Position numbers and translations under genes: made by a program. Below are positions 1-12,190 of a stretch of DNA of 64,000 nucleotides, one piece after another. The DNA comes from Mercurialis annua (lineage: Eukaryota > Streptophyta > Magnoliopsida > Malpighiales > Euphorbiaceae), in assembly GCF_937616625.2 (NCBI RefSeq), contig NC_065572.1:54113653-54177652 (forward strand), written 5' to 3'. Within the stretch, counting starts at the first letter, position 1. Each line of letters begins with the position of its first letter. The notes under the pieces are model-generated. The model made no database searches, had not been told where the DNA came from, and saw nothing but the letters and a program-made list of their open reading frames with translations.

Positions 1-867
1 AACTGATTGGTAAATTGCAATGGTAACCTTCTGACATCACATCTTTCAGTTTCCTATTATCAAATTTTATGTCATAGTTTTCAAATTACAAGCATTTGAG
101 CTCCAAGAAATGAAATGTCAGAATCTTCCCAGCCAGAAAGATTTAGCTGAAACCCTTTTTTTAGCTGATCAGGTCAGTAGTAGCCAATGCATATTGCTTG
201 ACGGAAGGCCAGAAATGACTATATAACTGAAACTATCAGGTCAGAACTGGCGCTTGATAAAAATTCCGGTAAAATTACAGTAGAGAAGTACATTCATATA
301 CCATTATCGTTTTCTTATTGCAAGAATCTTTATGTGCTTTTCGGAACATTGGCATTTTTTAAATAATAATTTCTTATTATAGGTTTGATGTATCTATATG
401 AAAAAAGATGCCCTTCTATTGTGCAAAATTTGTGTACGTATGGGGTTAAAACAAAAATTTCCATGAATTAGGTTGCTACTGCCTTCTACAAGCATATTTG
501 ATCCTTTTCCATGTATTTTGATCCAAACCAGTATGGGTCGGTGTTTCACCCACAAAAGGACGTAATTTTCAAATTTTACTCTGCTACGGCCATTTTCATT
601 TTGTTTCCCTGCTACGATTTTTTTTTTATCAATAAAGCACCAAACATGTACACAATATATTCTAAATGAACCAAATAATAACATTTTATTCAAAGGTCGA
701 ACGAATATGAATCGAATAGGAATACCTCGTTCGTGTAACAAGCCGAACATGAACTTTGCAACCCTATTAGTAATTAAACACAGTGAAGCTTTTTAGATAG
801 CAACATTTAAATTTTATTACTTATATGCTTATTTTTTAAAAAAAAATTAAGGTTTTTTTAGGTAAAA
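1..867. other. AT-rich intergenic DNA, no gene seen
   Basis: Low-complexity AT-rich sequence. The longest open frame (minus strand, about 394-750) has a composition typical of chance ORFs and shows no domain I recognise. No repeat boundary or RNA gene was found. Confidence 0.5.
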
Positions 868-1648
868 TCCATACGGAGGCCCCTGTACTTTATCGGTTTT
901 GTTCGAGAGGTCCCTATCTCAAAATTTGTTATGCCTGGATCCTTAACTTGTCAAAATCTTAATTTTTACACCCTTACATGGACGAAAATTGGCAAGTGAA
1001 ACTCATTCTCTGTTAGTTAACAGAAATATACATAATCATAATTTAATAAACAATTAGTAAAATAGAAAGACATTGATGATGAAATGATAATTTTAACATC
1101 ATCTTCTTCCTCACCTTTTTGTGTTCTTTCCAACGCCATCAAAATTTAAATAAAGATGTCTCCGGCTTTAATTTATTAAACTTGCACTGATAAGGTAAAA
1201 TTAACAATAATTTCTTCAGTTGTATTTAGTGGATTAGTTCTCAATCATTCAATTAACTATTGTAATCTTTATAATCAATTGAATGACAAATGTTATAAAA
1301 CATAGAACATAAATAGTTAAAAAAATCAAAGGAAGCCTACAATCAGATGAATTGAGAAGAAATTAACTATATTAATTTCATATCATCCAAAAACTAAATA
1401 TTGTTAATTGACAATTCAAAAAGAGATGGGAAGGAAATAAGTTTAGAAAGTTACTACCATGCTCGTAGTTTGTAACCTGTTTCCCCGCAAATCAGTATAA
1501 AATTAAAAAAAATGCCGAATTTGATAACAAATTAACCTAACTTTCCATATCAAAAATTAAACATTTCAATCACATACTATCCACAGCTCAACCTCTACTC
1601 GACATGGGCACCAATTGCGCAGATTCATCACTCTCCATCGCCAAACAA

Positions 1649-3751
1649 GGGTTTTTGATATTTTTGTGCCCCCTTCTAAGGGGAAATTCTAATTTTGTGC
1701 CTCAGACCATAAAAATTCTATTTTTATGTCTGGGGACCCACCAGCCCGCAATAAATAATTGCGGGCTAATACCAGTCCGTAATTACTCATTGCGGGCTAA
1801 ATTAGTCTGGCTGATTAAAAAATTAATCAGCCGGATTAGTATATAAAGCAGCCCGCAATTACCAATTGCGGGCTGCTTTATATTTTTGTTTGGGGAGACT
1901 CTCTCCCCAAGAAATAGACCTGACATTTTCATAATCTATGCCCAACCTTACATAAGTAAGATAAATAAACAAATAATGTCAATAATAATAACTCTAGATT
2001 TACAAGAGCTGACTTGTAAATGACATCCAACTGGTTACTTATTATTCAACAATATAATTCGTACAATTGAATGCAAACCTTAAGAAATAATATTTTAAGC
2101 CTTCTCATCACTGCATCGTTTTCAAATTTTTACGATAAAAATAAATCATTTTTACGATAAAAATACATGTGGATAATTAAATCCACAATTTCAAAATCGC
2201 TTTTAATTTTTTAAAATGTGTCTCTCTGAAAGATTATTTAAGTGGGTAATTAAAATGTGGGTAATTATTATTTTTTTACATCCATATTTTAAAAAAATTT
2301 AATAAGCATTTTTACGATAAAAATAAATTATGAGTGTTTTATGTCTAATTTATTTACATATTAAATTTTAATAAACTTTTCATATTAGACATGAAACACT
2401 CGTAATTTATTTTTATAGTAAAAATGCTTATTATTATTTTTTAAAATGTGGATTTTGAAGAAAAAAATCAATTACCCGCATTTTAGTACCCACTTAAATA
2501 ATCTTTCAGAGTGAGACACATTTTAAAAAATAAAATTTCTAGAATATCATAAAAATTTAAGAACTACTACAACGTTGCTAAATTCATAAAACACAAAAAA
2601 AAACAATTGGTAATTACAAATCCGCCGAGAATTGCATAAAATGTAAAAATTAAGATCGTATAAAGTGATAAAAGATAAAAGGGGAGGAGAGAGCTAAAGA
2701 CTAACCAACACCGGCGATAAGGCAAGAAGCAGCCACAAGTGGCTCCTGTACTACAAATATTTTAAGACTTCCCATCAATGTCATTTTTCTTTCTAATTTT
2801 ATTCATCTATAAAAATGCTTGAATGAAGAACAACTTTTGACTTTTTTTAAAATAAAATTATTTTTAATCAGTAATTAATTCTGAAATTTATAAATATTAA
2901 GATTATTACATATAATTTTACGGTTACTTTTAATTGTTATGTATGATTTTTTTTAAAATTTTTGTGCGATACACTATTAATTTATTTTTTATCACTTTCA
3001 TATTAGACGGAAAAACGCCCGACACGGTTAAAATCGCTTTTCATATTAGACATAAAACAGTCGTAATTTATTTTTATCGTAAAAATGCTTATTAATTTTT
3101 TTTAAAATGTGGATTTTAAAAAAAATAATCACCCATATTTTAGTTACCCACTTATATAATCTTTCAGAGTGAGACACATTTTAGAAAATTAAAAGCGATT
3201 TTGAAATAGTGGATTTAATTACCCACATTTATTTTTATCATAAAAATGATTTATTTTTATCGTAAAAATTTGAAAGCGATGCAGTAATGGGAAGACTTAT
3301 AATATTTATTGTTAGGATTTGCATTCAATTGTACGAATTATATTGTTGAACAATAATTAACCAATTGGATACCATTTACAGGTCAGCTTTTGTAAATGTA
3401 GAGTTATTATTATTGGCATTATTTTTTATTTGTCTTACTAATGTAAGGTTAGGCATAGATTATATAAATTTTATGTTATGAAAATGTCAGGTCTATTTCT
3501 TGGGGGGAGAGTCTCCCCAAACAATAACATAAAGCAGTCCGCAATTGGTAATTGCGGGCTGCTTTATATACTAATCCAGCTGATTAATTTGTTAATCAGC
3601 TGGATTAGTCCAGCCCGCAATGAGCAATTGCGGGCCGGCAATTGCCCATTGCGGGCTGGTGGGTCTCCAGGCACAAAAATAGAATTTTTATTGCCTGGGA
3701 CACAAAATTAGAATTTCCCCTTAGAAGGGGGAACAAAAATATCAAAAACCC
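1649..3751. mobile_element. Fold-back (long inverted repeat) element with 9-bp target duplication
   Basis: The element begins GGGTTTTTGAT and ends ATCAAAAACCC, and is flanked by a perfect 9-bp direct repeat GCCAAACAA (1640-1648 and 3752-3760). Its arms, about 1649-2210 and 3188-3751, are inverted copies of each other over roughly 560 bp at an estimated 90 percent identity by eye. Each arm contains smaller palindromes built from GCCCGCAAT and ATTGCGGGC around AT-rich spacers, and AGCTGATTAA / TTAATCAGCT. The 9-bp duplication and long arms fit a non-autonomous Mutator-type fold-back element. It carries no coding sequence. It lies inside the older element at 868-4362. Confidence 0.85.
2300..2432. 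repeat. Inner inverted repeat in the fold-back element core
   Basis: About 49 bp at 2300-2350 recurs inverted at 2383-2432, sharing AATAAGCATTTTTAC, the AAAATAAATTA stretch and TTTATGTCTAAT with few mismatches. Part of the same module recurs at about 3000-3190, so the loop of the fold-back element has been built by repeated local duplication and inversion. Confidence 0.6.
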
Positions 3752-4362
3752 GCCAAACAATCCGACGTGGTCATCAACATAGTTGGGGCGGCAGTGGCGG
3801 TGGTTTCTTCGTCAGACTGAAATAAGCTGGGAGTAAAGGCTCGTTTTCCATCTAAGTATTCAAAAAACAATATGGGTACTCAAAAGCTAAAATGAATGAT
3901 CTTTACCAGACTTTTTATAATGAATTTGGATGAAAATTTGAGAATTGAAACTTTGAAGATTTGATATGAAATAGATTTAAAGGAGGAGGAGTTTGATTCA
4001 GTCGTTATGGGTATTGAGAAATCATAAAAAAGCGTAACTGAGTTGTGAGATTTGAAAAAAATGATGTCATTTTTCATGGTAATTTGGTGAAGAAGATGAA
4101 GTGAAATTAAAGGGAAAAATACACTTAGGGTCATTAAATTTTACAAATATTAATTTATGAGATTAAAAGTAAAAATATTAGAGTATTTTTCTTTTCACTC
4201 TCATTAACGTAGAGTGAGTTTCACTTGCTAATTTCTGTCAATGTAAAAGGGTGTAAAAATTAAAATTTTGACGAGCAAGAATCCGGACTTGACAAACTTT
4301 GACATAGGAACCTCTCAAATAAAATTGATAAAGTACAAGGGACTTTGCATGGGTTGTTTTTT

Positions 4363-4916
4363 TTATGAATAAAAAATTAGGTACTTAAACTCCTTTTCTA
4401 TCTAGAAACAAAAACTATATGTTCTCTATTGAAAAAAAATACTATTTATATAGTTTAGAGCGGGAGATTTTTTGTCCTTATTGGTCGAAAATCCAACTCT
4501 TCTACCCTTTATATATATTTTTATCTAGTTTTATGAATAAAAGCATTAAGAGAAAGACGAGCTTCTTTTTCATTTGACACTTAAATAGAGAGAAGGGTAA
4601 AAAACACTTTTCAAGAGAATTATATCTCTCTAATTTCTTTAGGTTGTTCAAGTAAATTGTTCGTCTTCTTCTCGGTTGGTTGGTGCAGTAATCTTAAATG
4701 CATGACAATCATCATCACTATTCTTGATATTACAGCTACATTGTGTACCGTGTGTATCTTTACTACAATCATTCACTGCTAGATATCTTTATTGTTCTGA
4801 ATCACTTTTCCCCCACTCCAATCAGAAGCCATGCATGTCTGCTAAGACGGCCAAAATCTGGATTGTAAAGATCAACTAAATATTTGCTATATCTATAGTA
4901 ACGATTTGTATTCCAG
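4363..4916. other. AT-rich DNA, possibly 5' flank of LINE
   Basis: No gene or clear repeat seen. It may include the 5' untranslated part of the LINE that follows, but nothing marks the boundary. Confidence 0.4.
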
Positions 4917-5366
4917 ATGAGGCTATATAATCTAACAGTTCAACCAGTCCTTTTCCACATCCAAAAATATTTCTTTATTTCCATTAAGAAATTTTATCTG
5001 CTCGCATCTGCTTCTATTTCAATGGCTGATCCGAAAAATAACCCGGTTCAATATACCTTGGGAGAGCCCTCTGCTCCGATGAACAAAAATGGTAGTTCCC
5101 CCAAACACTCACAGAATTTCGTTAGCCCTCAAACTTCAAACCCACAATCTACAAACCCACCCCACCATAATGATACACCGTCATTGTTTCTAAACCCTAG
5201 TCGCAACCCAAATTGTGGAGTGGTAATTTGAGAACCATTAGAGGCAAAGATGAACCAGCAAAAGAACTGCATGCACTACCAGAGATGGTGATCAGAGACC
5301 AAATCCACATGCAATAAGTCTAGGAGCATGATCTAATGCAGCGTCAGTATCGCCGCCCATCCAATC

Positions 5367-7165
5367 ATGGAGCAGACCTTGGGGGAAGGAAGCAGTAGAT
5401 CAGAGAGAGGAAGTCAAATCAGTGAGATAACACAACACACTAATCATTTACAGCTATCTGAGCTCACTTTGACATCAACCAGGAAGGATATGGAGAACCC
5501 AAAGGACTTGAGATGGGTGTTGGCATCTAAGATTATTTCCTATAGGAAGTATACTATCGTGGCTCTCAGAGGAGATTTCTCTATCGCAAGATTTCCGGAG
5601 AATGTTTTCTCCATAAGCCTGAGGCTTCAAGAGGACTATGAGCACATCTTAGAGGAGCAGCCATGGAACATCAGGAATCACCATGTTAATATTAGAGAAT
5701 GGCCAGGTGAGTATCCATAACTCGTATTAACTTTCACCTCCAGATTCTGGATTCAAGTGAGAGGGCTTGCCCCGGATCACATCATTGAGGATAATGCTCG
5801 AGCCATTGGAATTTTATTTCATAGCTTTATTGAAGTGGATCTTGATGATCATGCCCCACTATTGCGATAACACTTTTTCAGGGTAAGAGTGGATATGGAT
5901 ATCACACTGCCTTTACTTAAAGGGTTTATCAACAACACTGGAAGAGAAAGGTTTGGAGTCTCTCAATCTCAGTTACCGGCTAAGGACTAGATTTCTTTCA
6001 GGTATGAGAAGTTACTTGACTTGTATTTATATTGTGGCGTGGTTGTTCATACTCGTCATTTCTGTCCCACGAGAGAAAGTGATGAAGCCATTGGAAGATT
6101 AATGCAAGGCCCATATCATTTTGGTCTATTCCTACGCACAACTCCCCTCCCACACTCAAGGGTGCTGATTGAAGCTCAAGAGCAAGCCCTGAGGGGAAGA
6201 CTTGAAAGCCTGACCATAGCGACTGAGAGCAATGCAGGTGCAGACTCTAATATTCTTCCTGATCAGACTAGAGTTCAATCTCCAGACAGGTTTGCTTCGC
6301 TCCATATGAGTTCAAATGTGTTTGTGGATCTGGAAAACTGGTCTAAACTAGTGGAGGATCTAGGGCAACAAGAGGAGTATGCTCGAGATTTTTTGCAAGC
6401 CAACCTTATGGAGATGAATCAACTGTTTGAGCCAGTCCCAGCGACATTTGCTGCCACTCTCCAACAAGCTCAACCATCTGAAGAGGATCACATCAATATT
6501 AATTGGAGACTGCTCTAACAAAATATGCAGCCTTTGCATATGCCAGCAACAATGTTAAACCGGTTGAGTCCTAGACTACAATTTAAATATGCTAATATTT
6601 CTGGTGATTCTCAAATATCTTTAGATCAACAGGTTGAGATTGCTGTAGATATGATGTTCTCTGCAGCTCATAATGATCCAACATTGACAATAGTGGTAAA
6701 ACAAGATGTTGAAGAGATTTGAATGCTGCTACCTGAAGTTAACCTAACATTGCAACCGAATATTCCTAGTCAAACATTCTCCATACCAGTAGAGCCAAGA
6801 AGTCTCCAACATCCTCTTTAGGGCAGACTGCTAAACCAAAAAGACGAGTGTGGAAAGGCAAAAACCTTCTAGTTCCTCTCTCACCCTCCATAGAAACAAA
6901 CTCATCTGGTAACAAGAGGAAGCTAATACACACAAAATTTGAAGAACCAAAAAATAGAAGTGCTAGACTGCTACAGGGTCGAGAATTTTTGACTTGTGAT
7001 TTAAATAGTGCTAATGAAAAACAAGATAATCAAGGTGGCGAAGATACAACTTCTCGACAAATCGCTGGACACAATGAGGATGACAAGAATGTGACGGAGG
7101 ACCTGGCACTATGGTTTAGAACAGGTGACGAGGCCAATCCAAAAGGGCCTTGCAAGGGAAAATGA
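5367..7165 (+). pseudogene. LINE ORF1 pseudogene (DUF4283 and zinc-knuckle)
   Basis: In autonomous plant LINEs ORF1 makes an RNA-binding protein that packages the transcript. Here the first open piece (5367-5720) ends in a DUF4283-like segment, with RGDFSIARFPENVFSI and LEEQPWNIRNHHV. After a stop near 5718 the reading continues with WIQVRGLAPDHIIEDNARAI, the second half of that domain. A degenerate CCHC_4 zinc knuckle follows at about 6010-6080 (YLYCGVVVHTRHFCP), and further open pieces lie at 6021-6518 and 6848-7165. The last piece ends GKGK and its TGA stop overlaps the ORF2 start in ATGA (7162-7165), a normal LINE arrangement. An additional upstream frame at 4917-5231 may be the original N-terminus. 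Stops and shifts make it non-functional. Confidence 0.7.
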
Positions 7166-7416
7166 GAATTCTTGCTTGGAACTGTCAGGGATTAGGTAGT
7201 ACCTTGACAGTTCGAAACCTATTTGGGATGTGTAGAGCTCACTCCCCAAATATTGGTTTTTTGATGGAAACTAAGAACAAACCTGCCTAAGTTAAGAAAT
7301 TGATTCAAAAGTGGGGTTATCAGAATACTTGTACCGTGGATCCATATGGTAGTGCAGGTGGTTTGTGTCTATTTTAAAAGAATGAGACTAAGTTAGTTGT
7401 GCAATTAGTTTGTGAT

Positions 7417-7691
7417 TGATAACATTAATAGAAATATACGAAACCATTGATTGAATAGAAGAATAAGATACAAAGAAATAGAGGCTAACAACATAAGAGA
7501 AAAGCCTAAATCCTATAATAACATAGGAGGCCTTTATATAGGCAAGGCTAAGCAATAATAAAGGAAAGTATCTTATACTTGGCCACTACTCCAAGTCATA
7601 TACTTGGCCACTACTCCAAGTCTTATACTTGGCCACTACTCCAAGTCATATACTTGGCCATTACTCCAATAGCATATTAATTATGCTAACA
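7417..7691 (-). repeat. Copia 3' LTR (275 bp)
   Basis: On the minus strand it opens TGTTAGCAT and closes TGTTATCA. It carries four copies of a unit of about 25 bp containing ACTTGGCCACTACTCCAAG, one more than the partner LTR, which accounts exactly for the 25-bp length difference. Aside from that I count about five substitutions between the LTRs. Confidence 0.93.
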
Positions 7692-7703
7692 TTCCCCCTC
7701 AAA
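7692..7703 (-). other. Copia polypurine tract
   Basis: The minus strand reads TTTGAGGGGGAA directly before the 3' LTR, the expected plus-strand primer site. It lies a few bases past the polyprotein stop codon. Confidence 0.85.
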
Positions 7704-7704
7704 C

Positions 7705-10700
7705 TCATGATGCGATAGCAATAAGCATTGAGAGTTTGTCAGTCAAAAAACGAAAGCGCGAAGAGGACAATGATTTAGTAAACAAATCTGCAAGCTGTAA
7801 GGAGGAAGAGAAAAATGGCAATGTCAATGTGCCATTCTGAAGATGATGGCGAGTAATATGACAGTCAATCTCAATATGCTTGGTCCTTTCGTGAAAAACC
7901 GAGTTATGAGCAATCTGGATAGCACTCTTATTATCACAGTGCAAAGGAGTTGGTCGCCGCAAAGAAACGCCCATATCAGCAAGCAACCATCGCAGCCAGA
8001 CGATTTCACAAGTAGTAAAAGCCATAGCACGGTATTCGGCCTCTGTTGAAGACCGAGATATAACATCCTGCTTTTTACTTTTCTAAGAGATAAGAGAATC
8101 ACCCAGAAAAATACAAAATCCAGTAGTAGATTTGCGGTCAGTAGGATCACCAGCCCAATCAGCATCAGAGTAAGCACATAACTCCAAAGATGAAGTAGAG
8201 GAAAGCAAAAGAGTCTGAAACTGAGTGCCACGAAAATATCTCAAGATGCGAATAACAGCAGCCCAATGAACTGTAGTAGGAGAAGTAACAAACTGACTGA
8301 CTATGTGAACAACATAGGCAATATCAGGGCGAGTGATAGTGAGATAAACCAAACTTCCAACAACCGTTCTATAAAGACTCGGATCTGGCAGTGGAGACCC
8401 ATCAGAAATAGAGTACCGAGCATTGAGCTCAATTGGAGTATCAACAGTCTTGTTATCCGAGAGGCGAGCACGCTCAAAAATATCAGAAATATACTTAGAT
8501 TGAGAAAGAAGATACCCTTTTGGAGAAGAAGCAACTTCAATACCCAAGAAGTAACGAAGGGGACCCAAGTCTTTCATGGCAAAACTTCGAGTCAACTTAG
8601 ACTTCAATAAGCTAATACCAACAACATCATCACCTGTAATAATCATATCATCAACATAAAGCGAAAGCAAAATTCGACCAGCCGAGGTACACTTGACAAA
8701 CAAAGCAGAATCATGGTTACTTGGGCAAAAACCAAGAGAAGTAATCACAGTAGAGAATTTCTCAAACCAGGCACGGGGAGCCTGTTTGAGACCATAAAGA
8801 GCCTTCCTAAGTTTGCAAACTTCACCAGGTTGGTGATCAATACCAGGAGGAGGAACCATATAGACTTCTTCATGAAGGTCGCCATTCAGAAAGGCATTTT
8901 TAACATCCATTTGAGTGATATCCCAACGACGAACAGAAGCAACCGCAATAAGAGTTCGAACTGTAGTCATTTTTGCAACAGGAGCAAAAGTCTCCTCATA
9001 ATCCATACCATATTCCTGAGAATAACCCTTAGCAACCAAGCGAGCTTTATATCTTTCAATAGATCCATCAGCCTTAGTTTTAATTTTATAGACCCAACGA
9101 GAACCAATAGCACGTTTTCCTGCAGGAAGAGACACTAAATCCCAAGTATGGGTTTGGTGAAGAGCAGTGAGCTCCTCAGCCATAGCACGTTGCCAAAGAG
9201 GATCAAGAACTGCCTCTTTGAAAGATGAAGGCTCAGAAAGACAATGAATAGAAGCAAGGAATGAAGAAAATAAGCTGGAAAGACAAGAATAAGCAAAATC
9301 AGGTTGTTTAGTAGACTTACGATTTCGTACAGGATAACGGTGTTCAGTAGTATCCGCAGTCTCAGAAGATGATTGGGTAGTGACTGTAGTTGAGGGGCCA
9401 ATAGGAGTGTCAGGATGGCCATCACGAGGTATCTCATCATTATCAGCAGTAAAAGGATCAATGTGAATAAGATCAGGCATAGATATACTATGAGAACGGT
9501 CAGGAATTGTAAAATAAGGAATATGTTCAAGAAAGACAACATGACGAGAAACATATAGCTTATGACTGATTGGATCAAAACAACGATACCCCTTTTGTCC
9601 TGCGCCATAACCAAGAAAAACACATATGGCAGACCGTGAAGTTAACTTACTCTGCTGAACACGAGGAAGAAGAACAAAACAGGTAGAACCAAAAACACGA
9701 AGAGAAGAATAATCTGGAAGACAACCATACAATCTCTCATAAGGAGACAAGCCAGAATTATGAGAAGTAGGAATTCTATTAATCAAATAAACAGAAGTAA
9801 GAGCTGCCTCCCCCCAAAATTCACTAGGAACACTAGCAGACAATAAAAGTGACCTAGCAGTCTCAAGAATATGCCTATGTTTTCTTTCAGCAACCCCATT
9901 TTGTTCAGGAGTATCAGTGCAAGAAGTTTGGTAAATTGTGCCATCTAAAGCAAGAAGTTCCTTAAAAGCATGAGAAGTATATTCGCCCCCCAAATCACAT
10001 CTAAAACATTTAATAACAGCTTCATGTTGAGTTTTTACAAGAGAGCGAAACTCATTATAAATGTCAAAAAAGTCTGAGCGACGTTTCATAAGATAAATCC
10101 AACAATAACGAGTGCAATCATCAATAAAAGAGACATAATAACGAGAGCCCCCCTTTGTAGGAACATGAGAGGGTCCCCAAACATCAGAATGAATGAGATC
10201 AAAAGGTGCAACAGAAAAAGAATTACTTTTAGGAAAAGACAAAGCAGAGAACTTTGCAAGTTTACAACCACTGCAATCAGAAATATCATGAGTTTTCAAA
10301 TCTCCTAAAACTCCTGTAGACGCTAAAAATTGTAATCGAGATCTAGAGACATGACCAAGGCGAGAATGCCACAAATAAAACACAGAAGAAGACTGACTCA
10401 AACGAAAAGACGAAACATCCACACTAGGAACAGCAGACGCAATTTTAGGAGTTTTGAGCTGATCCAATATATAAAGTCCTCCTTCCCTATGGCCGGTCCC
10501 AATCACTTCCTGAGACTTTGGATCCTGAACATAACAAGCAGAAGAAGAAAAGGAAACTAAACAACCATTATCATAAATTTGACCAACAGAAGCAAGATTT
10601 AAAGTAAGACTAGGAATATGATAAACATTAGATAAGGACAAAGAAGGTGTAGTAACTGAATCAACACCTTGCAAGGGCATAGGTGTACCACTAGCACTCA

Positions 10701-11822
10701 TGACAGGAACAGAAACTTTAGGAGTCAAAGAAGTAAAAGATGACAAATTAGGTGACATATGATTCGAAGCACCAGAATCTAAAATCCAAGAGGAAGAAGA
10801 TATACCTGACGAACTAGATGACAAACCTATTTGAGATGAAGCTGCCATGGCATGTGACTGAGATCCAAGGAACTGTTGAAACTGCTCAACCATTGATGGA
10901 TCTAAAGAAGAAGTCGTCAATGCATTGTGAGGGCGATGAAGAAGAGGAGGTCCATTATGAGGAGCTGGTGGTCGGTAACTCCATTGCTGAGACTGCTGAT
11001 GGGGCTGTTGCTGAGTATACTGCTACTTTCCTTTACCCAATTTTGGACATTGTGATTTCCAATGACCTTTTTGTTTACAAAAACTACATTCATCACGAGC
11101 AACAGTTCCATACGGCCTGACTTGAGAATAAAAGTTTGGTCGTGGAGGCATGGCGAAGACTGATGGAGTAGAGACCGTAGAAACTTCCTTTACAACAGAA
11201 GGCTTAAGACGAATTTCCTCAGCCAAAAGTTCACTAACAACAGAATCAACAGAAGGCAACGGATGACGATGCAGAATGGACCCACGAAGTCCTTCAAACT
11301 CTTCACGAAGAGCCATTAAGAACTGTACCAATCTCTGCTCCTCTCTTCGTGCAATATAAGCCCAAAGCCTCGTAATTCAGCAGATTCTGTGAGAGCCAGC
11401 TGATCCCACAAATTTGTCATAGCATCATAAAATTCCTGAATACTCATGCTTTTCTGCTGCAGAGCACGAATATCAGACTCCAACTGGTATTATTTTGCAA
11501 AGTTAGACTGTGTGTACAGTCTAGATAGATGATCCCAAACCTCCTTAGCTGTCTCATATTTTGCTAACTGGGTCCCTATCGAGTGCTTAACAGAATTATT
11601 GATCCAAGTAATAATTTTGGAATTAGCAACTTCCCACTTATCTAACAAAGACACATAATCAGCAGTTGTGCCATCCTCAGGCTTGACAAAATCACCCGAA
11701 ATATAACCCCACTTTTGTTTACCCTTCAAGAAATTTTTCATCACATAACTCCAATATGTATAATTTTTATCATCTAACTGACCACTAACTGCTTGAAGCG
11801 AATCATCTCAAATTTCAGCCAT
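7705..11822 (-). pseudogene. Copia gag-pol polyprotein, disrupted
   Basis: One polyprotein frame runs from an ATG at 11822 to a stop at 7705. Segments in order: gag with a UBN2-like body (about 11500-11820); the zinc knuckle CSFCKQKGHWKSQC near 11030-11080; aspartic protease DSGASNHM near 10760; the integrase zinc finger (HSRLGH and CSGCKLAK); integrase core with DVWGPS, CDLGGEYTS and PEQNGVAERKH; reverse transcriptase with YVDDMI near 8640; RNase H with SDADWAGD and, past a stop, CDNKSAIQIA. Breaks are in-frame stops at 11808-11810, 11490-11492, 11023-11025 and 8083-8085, the last replacing the Trp of a conserved W-K-S motif, and a one-base frameshift near 11355-11375. The central 945-codon block (8083-10920) is still open. 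Trans-mobilisation cannot be excluded since the termini are intact. Confidence 0.93.
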
Positions 11823-11925
11823 ATTAAAAAGAAATCAACAGAATACTAACAAATTAAATCAACGAATTAAAGAGGACAAACTCAAAGGAGGAGTAGAAAA
11901 GACTAACAACCAGACGATGAATAAT

Positions 11926-11940
11926 TTGGCTCTGATACCA
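11926..11940 (-). other. Copia primer binding site (initiator-Met tRNA)
   Basis: The minus strand reads TGGTATCAGAGCCAA immediately inside the 5' LTR. It matches the complement of the plant initiator methionine tRNA 3' end that primes minus-strand DNA synthesis in most Copia elements. Confidence 0.92.
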
Positions 11941-12190
11941 TGATAACATTAATAGAAATATACGAAACCATTGATTGAATAGAAGAATAAGATACAAAGA
12001 AATAGAGGCTAACAATAGAAGAAAAAAGCTTAAATCCTATAATAACATAGGAGGCCTTTATATAGGCAAGGCTAAGCAATAATAAAGAAAAGTATCTTAT
12101 ACTTGGCCACTACTCCAAGTCATATACTTGGCCACTACTCCAAGTCATATACTTGGCCATTACTCCAATAGCATATTAATTATGCTAACA
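11941..12190 (-). repeat. Copia 5' LTR (250 bp) with promoter
   Basis: Partner of the LTR at 7417-7691, with three tandem 25-bp units. On the minus strand a TATATAAA box (plus positions 12057-12064) sits in a suitable place for the element's own transcription start. The primer binding site abuts it directly. Confidence 0.93.

Larger units (their letters stand above)
868..4362. mobile_element. Mutator-like element with ~150-bp terminal inverted repeats
   Basis: The left end (about 868-1015) and the reverse complement of the right end (about 4205-4362) match over some 150 bp: both read through CTGTACTTTATC or TTGTACTTTATC, then a TTTGTTCGAGAGG-like stretch, then AATTTTTACACCC and CAAGTGAAACTCA. 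No transposase frame lies inside, so the element is non-autonomous. Terminal repeats this long suggest the Mutator superfamily. I could not fix the exact ends or a target duplication. A second element at 1649-3751 sits inside it. A related terminus is present at 32561-32848. Confidence 0.65.
7417..12190 (-). mobile_element. Complete but inactive Ty1/Copia LTR retrotransposon
   Basis: The element is bounded by two LTRs (7417-7691 and 11941-12190) and flanked by a perfect 5-bp target duplication GTGAT (7412-7416 and 12191-12195). On the minus strand the order is 5' LTR, primer binding site, gag, protease, integrase, reverse transcriptase, RNase H, polypurine tract, 3' LTR. Integrase before reverse transcriptase defines Copia. 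Length 4,774 bp with short LTRs is typical of small plant Copia lineages such as Ale or Ivana, but I do not assign a lineage. It inserted into the LINE endonuclease. Four in-frame stops and one frameshift disable it. Confidence 0.95.

Noticed and set aside
394..750. 118-codon minus-strand open frame
   Set aside because: No domain, AT-rich chance-like composition, no promoter or splice context.
1740..1870. Bacterial-type intrinsic terminators (GC stem with T run)
   Set aside because: They are palindromes of the fold-back element in a plant nuclear context.
8266..9138. Plus-strand open frames across the Copia element
   Set aside because: They are antisense shadows of the Copia reverse transcriptase frame.
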